64,000 nucleotides of DNA from Paenibacillus eucommiae. GTDB taxonomy: Bacteria; Bacillota; Bacilli; Paenibacillales; NBRC-103111. The notes below the pieces were generated by a model, which was given only the letters and a program-made list of their open reading frames with translations, was not told the DNA's origin and searched no databases. Location of the stretch: contig NZ_JAGGLB010000017.1 in assembly GCF_017874215.1 (NCBI RefSeq), positions 124,001 to 188,000 on the forward strand, in the 5' to 3' direction. Shown piece after piece: positions 25,748 through 33,613 of the stretch (the stretch's first letter is position 1; every line of letters starts with the position of its first letter). Made by a program: the position numbers and the translations under genes.

Positions 25748-26542
25748 ATGCGATATATGGAATTGACCTGGGAGCAAATTGAATCGCTGGACAAAAGGGA
25801 CAAACGGGTCGTGCTCCCGCTCGGCGCAGTTGAACAGCACGGCCTTCATCTGCCGCTTGGCGTCGATTATTTTCTGATTCATGCTCTGGCCGCGGAGGTC
25901 GAACGCCGTCTGCCGGATCGGCTGCTGCTGCTGCCGCCCGTATGGCTGGGCCATTCGCCGCATCATCTTTCCTTTGCCGGTTCCCTCTCCGTCGATCACG
26001 CTGCCTATGCGGAGATGCTGGTCGGCATCGTCCGTTCCGCCATCGGCGCCGGCTTCGTCAACTTCGTTTTGCTGAACGGGCACGGCGGCAACCAACTGCC
26101 GATGCAGATGGCGCTGCAGGAGTTGAAAAATCTGTATCCTTCCCGGGACGATTTGTCGATTTGCGGCTTCAGCTACTGGAACGTGGCGCGGGAAGAAATT
26201 GGCGCCATCCGCGAATCTTCCTTCGGCGGCATGGGGCATGCCTGCGAGCTGGAGACCTCGCTGATGCTGTACCTTCATGCCGCGCTCGTGCAGTCCGACC
26301 GGATTCGCCGGGACGGGCTTCAGCCCGCAATGCCGTCCCTACGCCTGGATATGTTCGGCGGTTCGCCAGTATCGACGGTCCATAACTTTCGGGAAATATC
26401 GGAGACCGGCACCTTCGGCGATCCGACCACGGCTTCCGCAGCCAAAGGGGAGCAATTTTTTGAAGCCATTGTCGCGGCGGTCACAAGCTTCCTCGAAGAG
26501 TGGCCGGTCCGAAATATTCGGCAGCGAATTTTACAGGATTGA
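25748..26542 (+). CDS. Creatininase-family amidohydrolase
   Basis: 264-residue enzyme of the creatininase/creatinine amidohydrolase fold, which opens cyclic amides (creatinine, formamidopyrimidine-type and similar rings). Hallmarks: LPLGAVEQHGLHLPLGVD near the N-terminus (metal-binding Glu and His, Asp), LLNGHGGNQ in the middle, and GGMGHACELETSLM with catalytic Glu/His. AGGAAGGAG at 25731-25739 supports ATG 25748. Together with RidA and the amidohydrolase it forms a three-gene module. Confidence 0.92.
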   Translation: MRYMELTWEQIESLDKRDKRVVLPLGAVEQHGLHLPLGVDYFLIHALAAEVERRLPDRLLLLPPVWLGHSPHHLSFAGSLSVDHAAYAEMLVGIVRSAIGAGFVNFVLLNGHGGNQLPMQMALQELKNLYPSRDDLSICGFSYWNVAREEIGAIRESSFGGMGHACELETSLMLYLHAALVQSDRIRRDGLQPAMPSLRLDMFGGSPVSTVHNFREISETGTFGDPTTASAAKGEQFFEAIVAAVTSFLEEWPVRNIRQRILQD

Positions 26543-26570
26543 AAACGTCATTCTGGAAAGGGGATTTTGT

Positions 26571-26918
26571 ATGGAGTGGCAGCAACAACAACACGAACGA
26601 ATGATTTGCCCATATGTGAACTTCGATCCGTTGGTTAGGGTTCGCCTGTCTTACGCTGAATTGGTCGACGTCGACACCGGTGGGCCGGTGAAGGAACCGA
26701 CTCGTGTAAGAACATGCTGGGATGACCAAGCGATTTATTTCCGCTTCGAGTATCGGGATGATTATGCGGTATCACCGTACGTCAACCACGACGATCCATT
26801 GTACGAGCATGATGTCGTGGAATTTTTTATCGACAAGGCCGGGGAAGTCCCAGCGATTCCGTATGCCTGGAGTCCTTCGTCACGTATACCGGCAAAAGCT
26901 CGATGGAAGTATTCGTGA
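26571..26918 (+). pseudogene. Truncated CBM9-like carbohydrate-binding domain protein fused to foreign sequence
   Basis: ATG 26571 behind AAAGGGG opens a frame reading MICPYVNFDPL, CWDDQAIYFRFEYRDDYAV and DPLYEHDVVEFFID, which is the CBM9-like beta-sandwich pattern (W-D-D ... F-x-x-x-D ... D-x-V-E-F-F). Only about 95 residues of the domain remain. At about 26856 the DNA switches to the 3' part of a thioesterase gene in another frame, so the protein ends with a nonsense tail at TGA 26916-26918. Confidence 0.7.
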
Positions 26919-27169
26919 AGGTGATCGCCGAGGATTTAATGAGCGGAGAGCGGATGATTGCGGCTACCGCATTTCTGACTTTTGTGGCCAAGGATCGGCA
27001 CAAGCATCCGATTGAAGTGCCGGATGTGATTCCGGAATCTGAGGAAGAGCGCAATCTGCACGAATCGGGACCACAGAGGGCGTTAATGCGCAAGACGCGC
27101 AGAGCGGAAAGCAAGAAGCTGGCCGCCTTCCTGACCACAAATGCTCCTTGGGAGCCGCGCTCGTATTGA
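26856..27169 (+). pseudogene. C-terminal fragment of an acyl-CoA thioesterase (YkhA/hotdog type)
   Basis: A frame from about 26859 reads VCLESFVTYTGKSSMEVFV, VIAEDLMSGERMIAATAFL and TFVAKDRHKHPIEVPDVIP, the second half of the single hotdog domain and C-terminal helix of cytosolic long-chain acyl-CoA hydrolases. The first half with the catalytic Asp is missing and replaced by the CBM9-like fragment. An internal ATG 26903 could allow translation, but the product would lack the active site. Confidence 0.75.
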
Positions 27170-27608
27170 CACAGACGGCAGAAAAAAAGGCCGCTAAGCC
27201 GCTGCCAACCCACTACTTCAGGATCGGCCAGACGCGAAACCCAAAAGGAACGTCAGGGGCTCAAATCCTGATGCTTAACTCACAGATAAGGAAGTCGCGG
27301 CTAGTACAGTAAACCGTAACACCTTTACAGTAACAAGTGCAGACGTGCCGGTGTCTATCTCAAGTCAACGCGGAAAGTTCATGCGCAGTCGCCGACATAG
27401 GCAAGGTGCCTGTTTGATGCAGCAAGGAAACGGGAAGACGTTACTTGCACGGCCCATCGGCTGAATGCTGACGAACCCTCAATCCGCCTTTAAAGAGCGA
27501 TAAGTTGTCTTTAAATCGGAAGGAAGTGACAGTATTCGGCTTCATGCGTTAAAGTGAAAGCATTGCAATGCCGCTATTCCAACTTATAACCCCCAGGAGG
27601 ACATTGAA
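27170..27608. other. Non-coding or relic stretch before the island dehydrogenase
   Basis: 439 bases without an intact gene. One frame at about 27280-27355 reads LTDKEVAASTVNRNTFTVTS, resembling a strand pair of a secreted Big_5-type Ig domain, then meets stops. I looked for a group II intron or structured RNA and saw no recognisable domain V. AGGAGG (27595-27600) at the end serves the next gene. Confidence 0.45.
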
Positions 27609-28526
27609 ATGAGCCAAATAACGGTCAAAGAACTGAACATAGGTATGATTGGACTCGACACTTCCCATTGCGGAGCGTTTACGCGATTTTTCAACGACGC
27701 CAACTACGAGCACCCTATTTCGGGAGGCAAAGTTACAGTGGCTTACCCGGGCGGATCGGCCGACATGCCGAGCAGTATCTCCCGGGTGAACGATTATACG
27801 GAGGAGATGCGCGTGAAATACGGTGTGCGTATTGTTTCCGCCATCGAAGCCGTCGCCGAACAAGCAGATGCGATTATGCTGACCTCGCTGGATGGCCGAG
27901 TCCATCCCGAACAGTTCCTGCGGATTGCCCAATACGGCAAGCCGGCCTATATCAACAAACCGTTTGCGCTAAGCGTCAGGGATGCGGAGACGATATTCGA
28001 ATTGGCCGACAAACATAAAATAGCTTTGCTAGGGTGTTCCTCGCTGCGGTATGCCGATCCGCTGACGCAGGCGCTGTTGCCGGACGAACGGGGTCAGGTG
28101 ATCGGGGCGGATGCCTATTCGCCGATGCCGCTTGAACCGAATAACCCGGGTTGGTTCTATTACGGCGTCCACGCGGTGGAGATGCTTTATACGGCGATGT
28201 CCAAGGGTTGTCGCAAGGTGCAGGCGTTCACGGACGGCAGAAGCGAGCTGGTAGTCGGAACCTGGGAGGACGGTCGAATCGGAACGGCGAGGGGAAACCG
28301 TGAGAACAATCATGAATACGGGATAACGATCAGCCGGCAGAACGGCTCGACCTTCGTCAATCCGTTGGCGGGCAATCGACCGTTCTACATGCCGTTGATG
28401 GAAGAGCTGGTTGCGATGTTCCGCACGGGCGTCACTCCCCTGGATCCCGCGGAGACGCTGGAAATCATCCGTTTCATGGAAGCGGCGAACGAAAGCCGGG
28501 CAAGCGGCGCGGCGATTGTCTTATAG
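27609..28526 (+). CDS. Gfo/Idh/MocA-family dehydrogenase of the island
   Basis: 305-residue oxidoreductase, on the short side for the family. N-terminal LNIGMIGLDTSHCGAF replaces the usual GxGxxG with GLDTSH, the same variant seen in the dead gene at 8697. The EKP signature is changed to NKP (AYINKPFALSVRD). A CSSLRYADPL segment and FYYGVHAVEMLY near the active site keep the conserved His and Glu. AGGAGG at 27595-27600 precedes ATG 27609. The altered nucleotide-binding loop and signature suggest a distinct subfamily; substrate unknown. Confidence 0.85.
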   Translation: MSQITVKELNIGMIGLDTSHCGAFTRFFNDANYEHPISGGKVTVAYPGGSADMPSSISRVNDYTEEMRVKYGVRIVSAIEAVAEQADAIMLTSLDGRVHPEQFLRIAQYGKPAYINKPFALSVRDAETIFELADKHKIALLGCSSLRYADPLTQALLPDERGQVIGADAYSPMPLEPNNPGWFYYGVHAVEMLYTAMSKGCRKVQAFTDGRSELVVGTWEDGRIGTARGNRENNHEYGITISRQNGSTFVNPLAGNRPFYMPLMEELVAMFRTGVTPLDPAETLEIIRFMEAANESRASGAAIVL

Positions 28527-29219
28527 AGAAATTAAATATCGTCATGAGTAAATGACAAGGGAATTGGTTCAGATGCGAGCGATGCGTGGCTCCATGCTGT
28601 TGCCAGTTCTTTTTTTGTTTCCGAACTCAATGTGATCGTCGCGCACCAAGCGCAGGCAAACGATGCTTATTGGCCGTCATATACACCATGGCAATCAAAT
28701 TATCGACGTTGCGGTAACCCCGCGCTCTGCGCTTGGCTGCCTGAACGAGGCCGTTGATGCCCTCCAAGAGACCGTTGGTCATTTTGCTGTGGAACCAGCG
28801 CAAGATGCCTTCCTCGTGCCGCTTCGGACAAAGCGACGATTATAAACGCCCAACTCGCCGATCATTCCCAAATGGACGTGCTGATTGACGAGAAGGATGC
28901 CACCTGCCTTATGGACCGCGGCAATCTGGACTACGGCAAGTACGACGACTTCTGTGTACGTGACATTCATTTTGTTTCACGGCTCAAAAAGCAGCTCAAT
29001 ACCTGGTTTGAGGTCTGGCTGTCGGAATGCCACCAGAACAAGCCGCACGCGGCGCTGAGCGGCGATCAAACACCGGAAATTGCCTATCGGAGCGATACCA
29101 AGGCGCTTCGACTCGTGGACGCGGAGCTGTTGGCTAGCGCCTTTCTGCACAGCGAGAATCGTAAAGTCGACAAGGCCGGGTGCATCAGCTTCATGGGTAA
29201 GAAATACGAAGTCGGCTTG
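28527..29219. other. Transposase graveyard
   Basis: About 690 bases made up almost entirely of pieces of three unrelated transposases (ISL3 on the minus strand, IS4 and an rve/Mu-C type on the plus strand), without visible terminal inverted repeats. It separates the GC-rich island from the minus-strand two-component operon. Confidence 0.7.
28640..28825 (-). pseudogene. C-terminal fragment of an ISL3-family transposase
   Basis: The minus strand reads HEEGILRWFHSKMTNGLLEG and INGLVQAAKRRARGYRNVDN, then LIAMVYMTANKHRLP. The N-G-L-x-E-G-x-N-x-x-x-Q-x-x-K-R-x-A-R-G-Y motif is the ISL3 DDE C-terminal signature. No N-terminal part and no inverted repeats are visible. Confidence 0.85.
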
Positions 29220-29249
29220 CTATTCATCGGACGAATCCAGAACTGGTAA
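28845..29249 (+). pseudogene. Chimera of IS4-type and rve/Mu-C-type transposase fragments
   Basis: First part (to about 28988): DVLIDEKDATCLMDRGNLDY and DDFCVRDIHFVSRLKK, the IS4 DDE motif D-R-G-x-x-D-Y. Second part (about 28990-29249): VWLSECHQNKPHAALSGDQT then FLHSENRKVDKAGCISFMG, the C-terminal part of an IS481/Mu-type integrase. The two are joined in one frame by a deletion. The end overlaps the 3' end of the kinase gene on the other strand by about 30 bases. Confidence 0.75.
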
Positions 29250-30296
29250 TGTGAAATAAAATACGGTCTCGACGCCGGGCTCACTTCGAGCTCCGATGGA
29301 TCCGCCGTGGTCTTCGATAATTTGTTTGCAAATGGCAAGCCCAAGCCCAGAGCCTCCGAGCTTGCTGGAACGGGACTTGTCGCCACGATAAAAGCGGTCA
29401 AAAATAAAGGGCAGATCTGAGTCGGCTATGCCCGTCCCGTTGTCAGCTATCGAGATTTGAATATAGTTGCCTATAACTGTTGTTGCAATGGTAATTCTGG
29501 TTTCTTGTCCGGCATACTTAGCTGCATTGCTCACCAAGTTATCGAATACCTGTGTAATACGGCTGCGGTCTGCTTTGATCGGCAAGGCATGGAAAGGCCT
29601 GTTGACGATCAGGCTGGCTGAGTGATCCATAAACTCCAGTTCCATAGGTCTTACAATGTCTTCCAGAAGCTCCTGGCTGTTCTCCAGTTCATAATGCATA
29701 GGCAGCTGGCCAGATTCCAGCTGAGAGAATTGGAACAAATCCTCGATCAGCCCGTCCAGTTTGTACGTCTTGTCTTTAATAACGGCGAGATAGCGGGCAT
29801 GCTTCTCCTTGTCATGCACGATGCCGTCCTGCAAGCCTTCCACGTAGCCTTTAATAGAACTGATCGGCGTGCGCAAATCGTGTGAGATGCTTGTGATGAG
29901 CTCTTTGCGCGCCTGCTCGGACAAGCGCTGTTTGTTCAGCGATTCCTGCAGCTTCGAGCGCATCAGCTCGAAAGCGGTGCTGAAGCGTCCCATTTCATTA
30001 TTTCTATGATAAGTTATCTGAAAGTCCAAATCGCCCCGCATAATTTTGTCTGCCGAGGCACTTAATTCCTTCAATGGATCAAGGATGTCCCGTGAGATGA
30101 TTTTGGCCAGCAGCACAGCGAAAACCACTAGCGCCATGATCAGGCCAGCAATCACAATCATTATATTTGTGTACATGGCCGTTCGGGTGCCAGGCTGTAC
30201 GGAATCAATAGAACCGAATAAGCTCAGTATAAGGAATGGCACAATGGAAACTACGGTTAAAGAGGTAATCAGTTTGAAACGCAGTCCTGTTTTCAT
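29220..30296 (-). CDS. Sensor histidine kinase of an antibiotic-response-type two-component system
   Basis: 358-residue membrane kinase. Two helices at about 10-30 and 43-65 separated by a very short outer loop (about 12-18 residues), then HAMP about 66-118, HisKA with ISHDLRTPISSIKGY, N-box FDNLVSNAAKYAG, and ATP lid motifs DNGTGI and GGSGLGLAI. The short loop suggests sensing within the membrane, as in BceS-like kinases. Its ATG overlaps the stop of the regulator by 4 bases. The last codons overlap the transposase chimera, so the natural C-terminus may have been altered slightly. It probably controls the ABC exporter upstream in the same direction. Confidence 0.93.
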   Translation of the reverse strand: MKTGLRFKLITSLTVVSIVPFLILSLFGSIDSVQPGTRTAMYTNIMIVIAGLIMALVVFAVLLAKIISRDILDPLKELSASADKIMRGDLDFQITYHRNNEMGRFSTAFELMRSKLQESLNKQRLSEQARKELITSISHDLRTPISSIKGYVEGLQDGIVHDKEKHARYLAVIKDKTYKLDGLIEDLFQFSQLESGQLPMHYELENSQELLEDIVRPMELEFMDHSASLIVNRPFHALPIKADRSRITQVFDNLVSNAAKYAGQETRITIATTVIGNYIQISIADNGTGIADSDLPFIFDRFYRGDKSRSSKLGGSGLGLAICKQIIEDHGGSIGARSEPGVETVFYFTLPVLDSSDE

Positions 30297-30994
30297 CGTT
30301 CGCTCCCATCCAGCTTATAGCCAATTCCCCAGACCGTTTTGATAAAAGCAGGTACAGAGGGATCTAATTCAATTTTCTCTCTGATCTTCTTGATGTGCAC
30401 GGTAATCGTGTTCATATCGCCGTACTGGTCATATCCCCACACACCTGCAAAAATCTGCTCACGCGTAAACACCTGATTCGGATGACGAGCAAAAAAAAGA
30501 AGGACCTCAAATTCTTTGGCAGAAAAATGAACGGGATTGTTTCTGACGATAACCTCGTATGCCTTGGAGTGAATTTCCAATTCTTTGAAGCTAATAACAT
30601 CCGACTGTTCTGGCGGCCTTGACAGCTGGTTGCTTCTTCTTAATTGCGCCTTCACTCTGGCGACAACTTCACTGGGACTAAAGGGCTTCACCACATAATC
30701 GTCCGCGCCAAGACCGAGGCTTAGAATTTTGTCCGTGTCGCTTTTTTTAGCGCTTAGCATGATGATGGGGACGGAAGATTCGGCCCGGATCATTCGGCAA
30801 ATCTCCATGCCGCTGAGGCTTGGAAGCATAATGTCCAGAATAACCAATTGGGGCTGCAGCTGTCTGAACAGGAGGAGAGCCTCCTGGCCATCCCCGATCA
30901 GCGCAACTTCGAATTGCTCTTCCTCCAAATAATCCTTCAGCAGCTCGGCAATTTCTTGCTCGTCCTCCACGATCAGTATGTTTGTGCCCTTCAT
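30293..30994 (-). CDS. OmpR-family response regulator
   Basis: 233-residue transcription factor. Receiver domain with LIVEDEQEIAELL, phospho-acceptor Asp in LVILDIMLPSLSG, and KPFSPSE; winged-helix C-terminal domain with HFSAKEFEVLLFFARHPNQVF and TITVHIKKIREKI. ATG 30994 is chosen because GAGGGTGG lies 6 bases upstream and gives the normal start MKGTNILIVEDE; an earlier ATG at 31033 has no ribosome site. It is co-transcribed with the kinase through an ATGA overlap. Confidence 0.95.
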   Translation of the reverse strand: MKGTNILIVEDEQEIAELLKDYLEEEQFEVALIGDGQEALLLFRQLQPQLVILDIMLPSLSGMEICRMIRAESSVPIIMLSAKKSDTDKILSLGLGADDYVVKPFSPSEVVARVKAQLRRSNQLSRPPEQSDVISFKELEIHSKAYEVIVRNNPVHFSAKEFEVLLFFARHPNQVFTREQIFAGVWGYDQYGDMNTITVHIKKIREKIELDPSVPAFIKTVWGIGYKLDGSER

Positions 30995-31066
30995 GCAAAC
31001 CACCCTCTTTGTGTATGGATCTCTCCTTATCATAAAAGATAGCGGTGTCGAAGTAAAACAGATCCA

Positions 31067-31150
31067 TTATTTCTCGACCCCTATGAGTGTGGAAAGTAAC
31101 AGCACAGTAGCAATGACAATAAGTCCAATATAAATCATGCGTTTGACCAA
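31067..31150 (-). CDS. 27-residue single-helix membrane peptide
   Basis: Between exporter permease and regulator genes the minus strand has GGGAGGTG followed after 6 bases by TTG 31150. The frame encodes VKRMIYIGLIVIATVLLL and ends STLIGVEK, stop TAA 31069-31067. Basic N-terminus, one hydrophobic helix, short polar tail: a plausible small membrane protein regulating the kinase or exporter. No known family; too short for routine gene calling. Confidence 0.5.
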   Translation of the reverse strand: MVKRMIYIGLIVIATVLLLSTLIGVEK

Positions 31151-31182
31151 TGCGTTCACCTCCCTGCTTCCCCTTATCTGAA

Positions 31183-31944
31183 CTACTTAATCTCTTTCCT
31201 TTGAAAAACAAGCATGCCCCAAACCGCAAATACAGCAAAAGTTAAGATAGCTATGCCGATAGAAAGCAGAATCGCTTCGCCGGTCATTTGATATTCAAAG
31301 GACTGGAGAAACAGCTTGAACACGGAGTGGTCATAAAAGGTTTTGTAGACCGGGATACGGCCTGCCAGGGATTCGGAAATCGTATCGAAGAAAAGAAAGA
31401 ACAGCAGCGAAATTCCAATCGTCGCACCAGCTTCTGTGAAATAAATCCCCAGTACAGCTACGATAGCAGCAAAGGCCGCAGCGAACAGAACGGTTAAAGA
31501 GAGCGTCCGGAACAAGTATTCGGCGGCGGCGACTTCCGTCAAACTGCCAAAGCCGTTCAGGATCGTACCCAGCAGGATATAAATGAGCGGACAAAGCAGG
31601 GAAAGGAACACAATGCCCAGCGTAAATGCCAGCAGCTTCGCCGTATAAATCCGCTTCCTGGTAAAGCCGGATGAGGACGTCACCTTCATGACACCGGAAG
31701 CATACTCCTTGGAGATAAAAAATCCGGCCCAGATCCCCAACGAAATTTTCAGCAATAACTGGTTGACCTGAACAGCATTACTGAAGGACCTCATGCCGGT
31801 CATAGGAGGCTTTGCACTGTCCAGAGTAAGGATATGGGTGATAACAAACAAAGCGATCGGTGTAGTGATCATTATGAGCATCAGCATCTGGAATATAGGA
31901 TCCTTTCGGAGCTTGTACAGTTCAGAGCTAAAGAGATGATTCAT
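31183..31944 (-). CDS. ABC-2 type exporter permease
   Basis: 253 residues with about six hydrophobic segments, of the kind found in BcrB/lantibiotic-immunity permeases. Motifs: LFSSELYKLRKDPIFQMLM at the cytoplasmic start, FFISKEYASGVMKVTSSSG, and the TKRIYTAKLLAFTLG-like segment (here RKRIYTAKLL). ATG 31944 is chosen because GGAGGTGG lies 7 bases upstream; it overlaps the end of the ATPase gene by 17 bases. Probably moves a hydrophobic peptide or antibiotic out of the membrane. Confidence 0.88.
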   Translation of the reverse strand: MNHLFSSELYKLRKDPIFQMLMLIMITTPIALFVITHILTLDSAKPPMTGMRSFSNAVQVNQLLLKISLGIWAGFFISKEYASGVMKVTSSSGFTRKRIYTAKLLAFTLGIVFLSLLCPLIYILLGTILNGFGSLTEVAAAEYLFRTLSLTVLFAAAFAAIVAVLGIYFTEAGATIGISLLFFLFFDTISESLAGRIPVYKTFYDHSVFKLFLQSFEYQMTGEAILLSIGIAILTFAVFAVWGMLVFQRKEIK

Positions 31945-32860
31945 GCACACCACCTCCAATCTTCTGGATGAAGTAGCGCTCCAGTTCTTCGCTTACCGGC
32001 ATAAATTGCTCGATTTCCAGTCCTGAAGCTGACAGCAAGGAAGAGATGGTGCCCGGGCGTTCATTCGGATCATATAATCGGATGGAGTCGTCGGCCATTC
32101 TATCGATTCTGGCTGCTGCAAGCTGATTTCGGAGCAAGGCCTCAGCCTGATCAGCATTATTGACCTTGATGTGCAGATATTGGCGGCACTTCCCGTTCAG
32201 CTCTTCTGCGGTCAATTGCTCGAGCAGCCGTCCCTGGTGAATAATGCCGTAATGAGTGGCCAGCAAATGGAGTTCACTTAGAATATGGCTGGAGATCAGG
32301 ATGGTCATGCCGGTTTCCTGGTTAAGCTTCGTCAGCAGCTGCCTCATTTCCATGACGCCAATCGGATCAAGCCCGTTGGTCGGCTCGTCGAGAATAAGAA
32401 ACTCCGGATCTCCCAGCAGGGCAATGGCCAGACCAAGGCGCTGCTTCATACCGAGGGAGAAATCCTTGGCCGGCTTGCGGCCTGTATCCCGCAGGCCGAC
32501 GATGTCCAGTGCAGCTTCGATGCTGGTCCGGCTGGCAATACCTTTTTGGAGCCGGCGGACCTCCATATTCTCCCATGCTGTCATGTGGGGAAACAGTGCA
32601 GGATTCTCAATGGTTACACCCATGCGCTTGCGGGCCTGGACAATGCCGCTGTCAGAGCTTCTTCCGAACAGCTCAATGCTGCCGGAGCTGGGGGATGCCA
32701 GACCTGAGACAATTCGCATCAGCGTCGACTTGCCGGCGCCATTTTGCCCCATAAAACCGTAGATACTGCCCTTGCGAATCGACAGGTTTACTTGATCGAG
32801 AGCGGTGTGAGTGGCATATTGCTTGGTCAATTGCCGGGTTTGCAGTACATAATCCTCCAC
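31928..32860 (-). CDS. ABC exporter ATP-binding protein (BcrA/lantibiotic-immunity type)
   Basis: 310-residue ATPase. Walker A in FMGQNGAGKSTLMRI, Q-loop region VTIENPALFPHMTAWENM, signature DFSLGMKQRLGLA, Walker B FLILDEPTNGLDP, and H-loop ISSHILSE. The F-E-N variation at the Q-loop (TIENPAL) and the C-terminal extension are typical of bacitracin/lantibiotic exporters. Start GTG 32860 with GGAGGCG about 11 bases upstream. First gene of a minus-strand operon: ATPase, permease, small peptide, regulator, kinase. A weak promoter TTGGCG-17-TATAGC lies upstream on this strand. Confidence 0.93.
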   Translation of the reverse strand: MEDYVLQTRQLTKQYATHTALDQVNLSIRKGSIYGFMGQNGAGKSTLMRIVSGLASPSSGSIELFGRSSDSGIVQARKRMGVTIENPALFPHMTAWENMEVRRLQKGIASRTSIEAALDIVGLRDTGRKPAKDFSLGMKQRLGLAIALLGDPEFLILDEPTNGLDPIGVMEMRQLLTKLNQETGMTILISSHILSELHLLATHYGIIHQGRLLEQLTAEELNGKCRQYLHIKVNNADQAEALLRNQLAAARIDRMADDSIRLYDPNERPGTISSLLSASGLEIEQFMPVSEELERYFIQKIGGGVHESSL

Positions 32861-33045
32861 TTGCAGGTATCGCCTCCACTTCTTTTTACGCTATAGACTC
32901 GCTATAACTTTCCTAATCATAAACGCCAATTATGAATGGACGACTTCGAAAAAATAAACAAAGAACAGGGATTTTATTAAAGTTTGATAAACAAGTCATT
33001 GGCTTTGTTGTGGTTGTCGTGGGATTAGTTTTGTGCACAACAAAA

Positions 33046-33072
33046 ACCGCCAGGATTAAGTTTCCTGACGGT
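33046..33072. terminator. Bidirectional terminator-like hairpin
   Basis: ACCGCCAGG (33046-33054) and CCTGACGGT (33064-33072), one mismatch, with CTTTCTC after it on the plus strand and TTTTTG after it on the minus strand. Could end minus-strand transcripts coming from the serpin side. Confidence 0.5.
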
Positions 33073-33193
33073 CTTTCTCAATATTAGAAAGTTTAAATGC
33101 CTCACAGCGCTAAAGTATATAGCAGGGGTTACCCTTGGGAAAGAGCAGTCCGTAGCAGTCCGCATCTACTGAATGGAGGAGTGTGTGCTTCAC

Positions 33194-33382
33194 TTAACGA
33201 TGTTTTTCATCATTAAAGGAAGTGTTTCCAGGTCAATCAGTCACTTTAATGATGATTTTCATCGCTAAAAGAGGCCAGATGGCCTCTCTAGATAGATAAA
33301 AGGGATTTTAAGATGTTTTTCATCGTTAAAGTAAGGATGTGGAGCGGACCTTAGGCTTTTAACGATGAAAATCATCGTTAAA
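33194..33382. repeat. Palindromic repeat element A: four TTAACGATG/CATCGTTAA hairpins
   Basis: Four palindromes of about 24-26 bases at 33194-33217, 33245-33269, 33306-33330 and 33357-33382. Each has arms related to TTTAACGATG and CATCGTTAAA and a 4-5 base A/T centre. Start-to-start distances are 51, 61 and 51. In the middle is a fifth inverted repeat AGAGGCC-AGAT-GGCCTCT (33270-33287). A second copy of the whole element is at 62823-63012. Confidence 0.9.
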
Positions 33383-33613
33383 TCGCAGATCCTGTAGATC
33401 CTCACAGATCCTTTCGGTTGCGCGCGCTGGCGGCGTGTTATTCAGGCACAGCGGCTTGGACTGCGGGGAAATCTCTTCCAATCCAGAGAAAAACCCTTGC
33501 TGGAAGTAAGTTGGAGCCTGAGAAAACATCCATTACCTCCCAAGCACTGGCGTCACGAACATGCACCTCAAAGGACGCCACAAGGCGTTTTCCTCAGTGA
33601 TATGGAATCCAGC

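Larger units (their letters stand above)
32861..33613. other. Long intergenic region with hairpin and palindromic repeat element A
   Basis: 753 bases with no gene. From left to right: AT-rich promoter region of the ABC operon (to about 33000), a hairpin at 33046-33072, palindromic repeat element A (33194-33382), and a flank to about 33590 that is also recognisable beside element B near the right end of the window (AGAGAAAA-CCCTTGCTGG core). Confidence 0.7.

Noticed and set aside
24739..25803. 354-codon minus-strand reading frame across RidA and amidohydrolase genes
   Set aside because: It is the antisense shadow of GC-rich coding sequence; the plus-strand genes have conserved catalytic motifs and ribosome sites, this frame has neither.
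27170..27608. Group II intron or riboswitch
   Set aside because: No recognisable domain V hairpin or aptamer core; short coding relics are a better explanation.
33194..33382. CRISPR array
   Set aside because: The four units are palindromes with diverged arms and related, not unique, spacers of unequal length; no cas genes are in the window.
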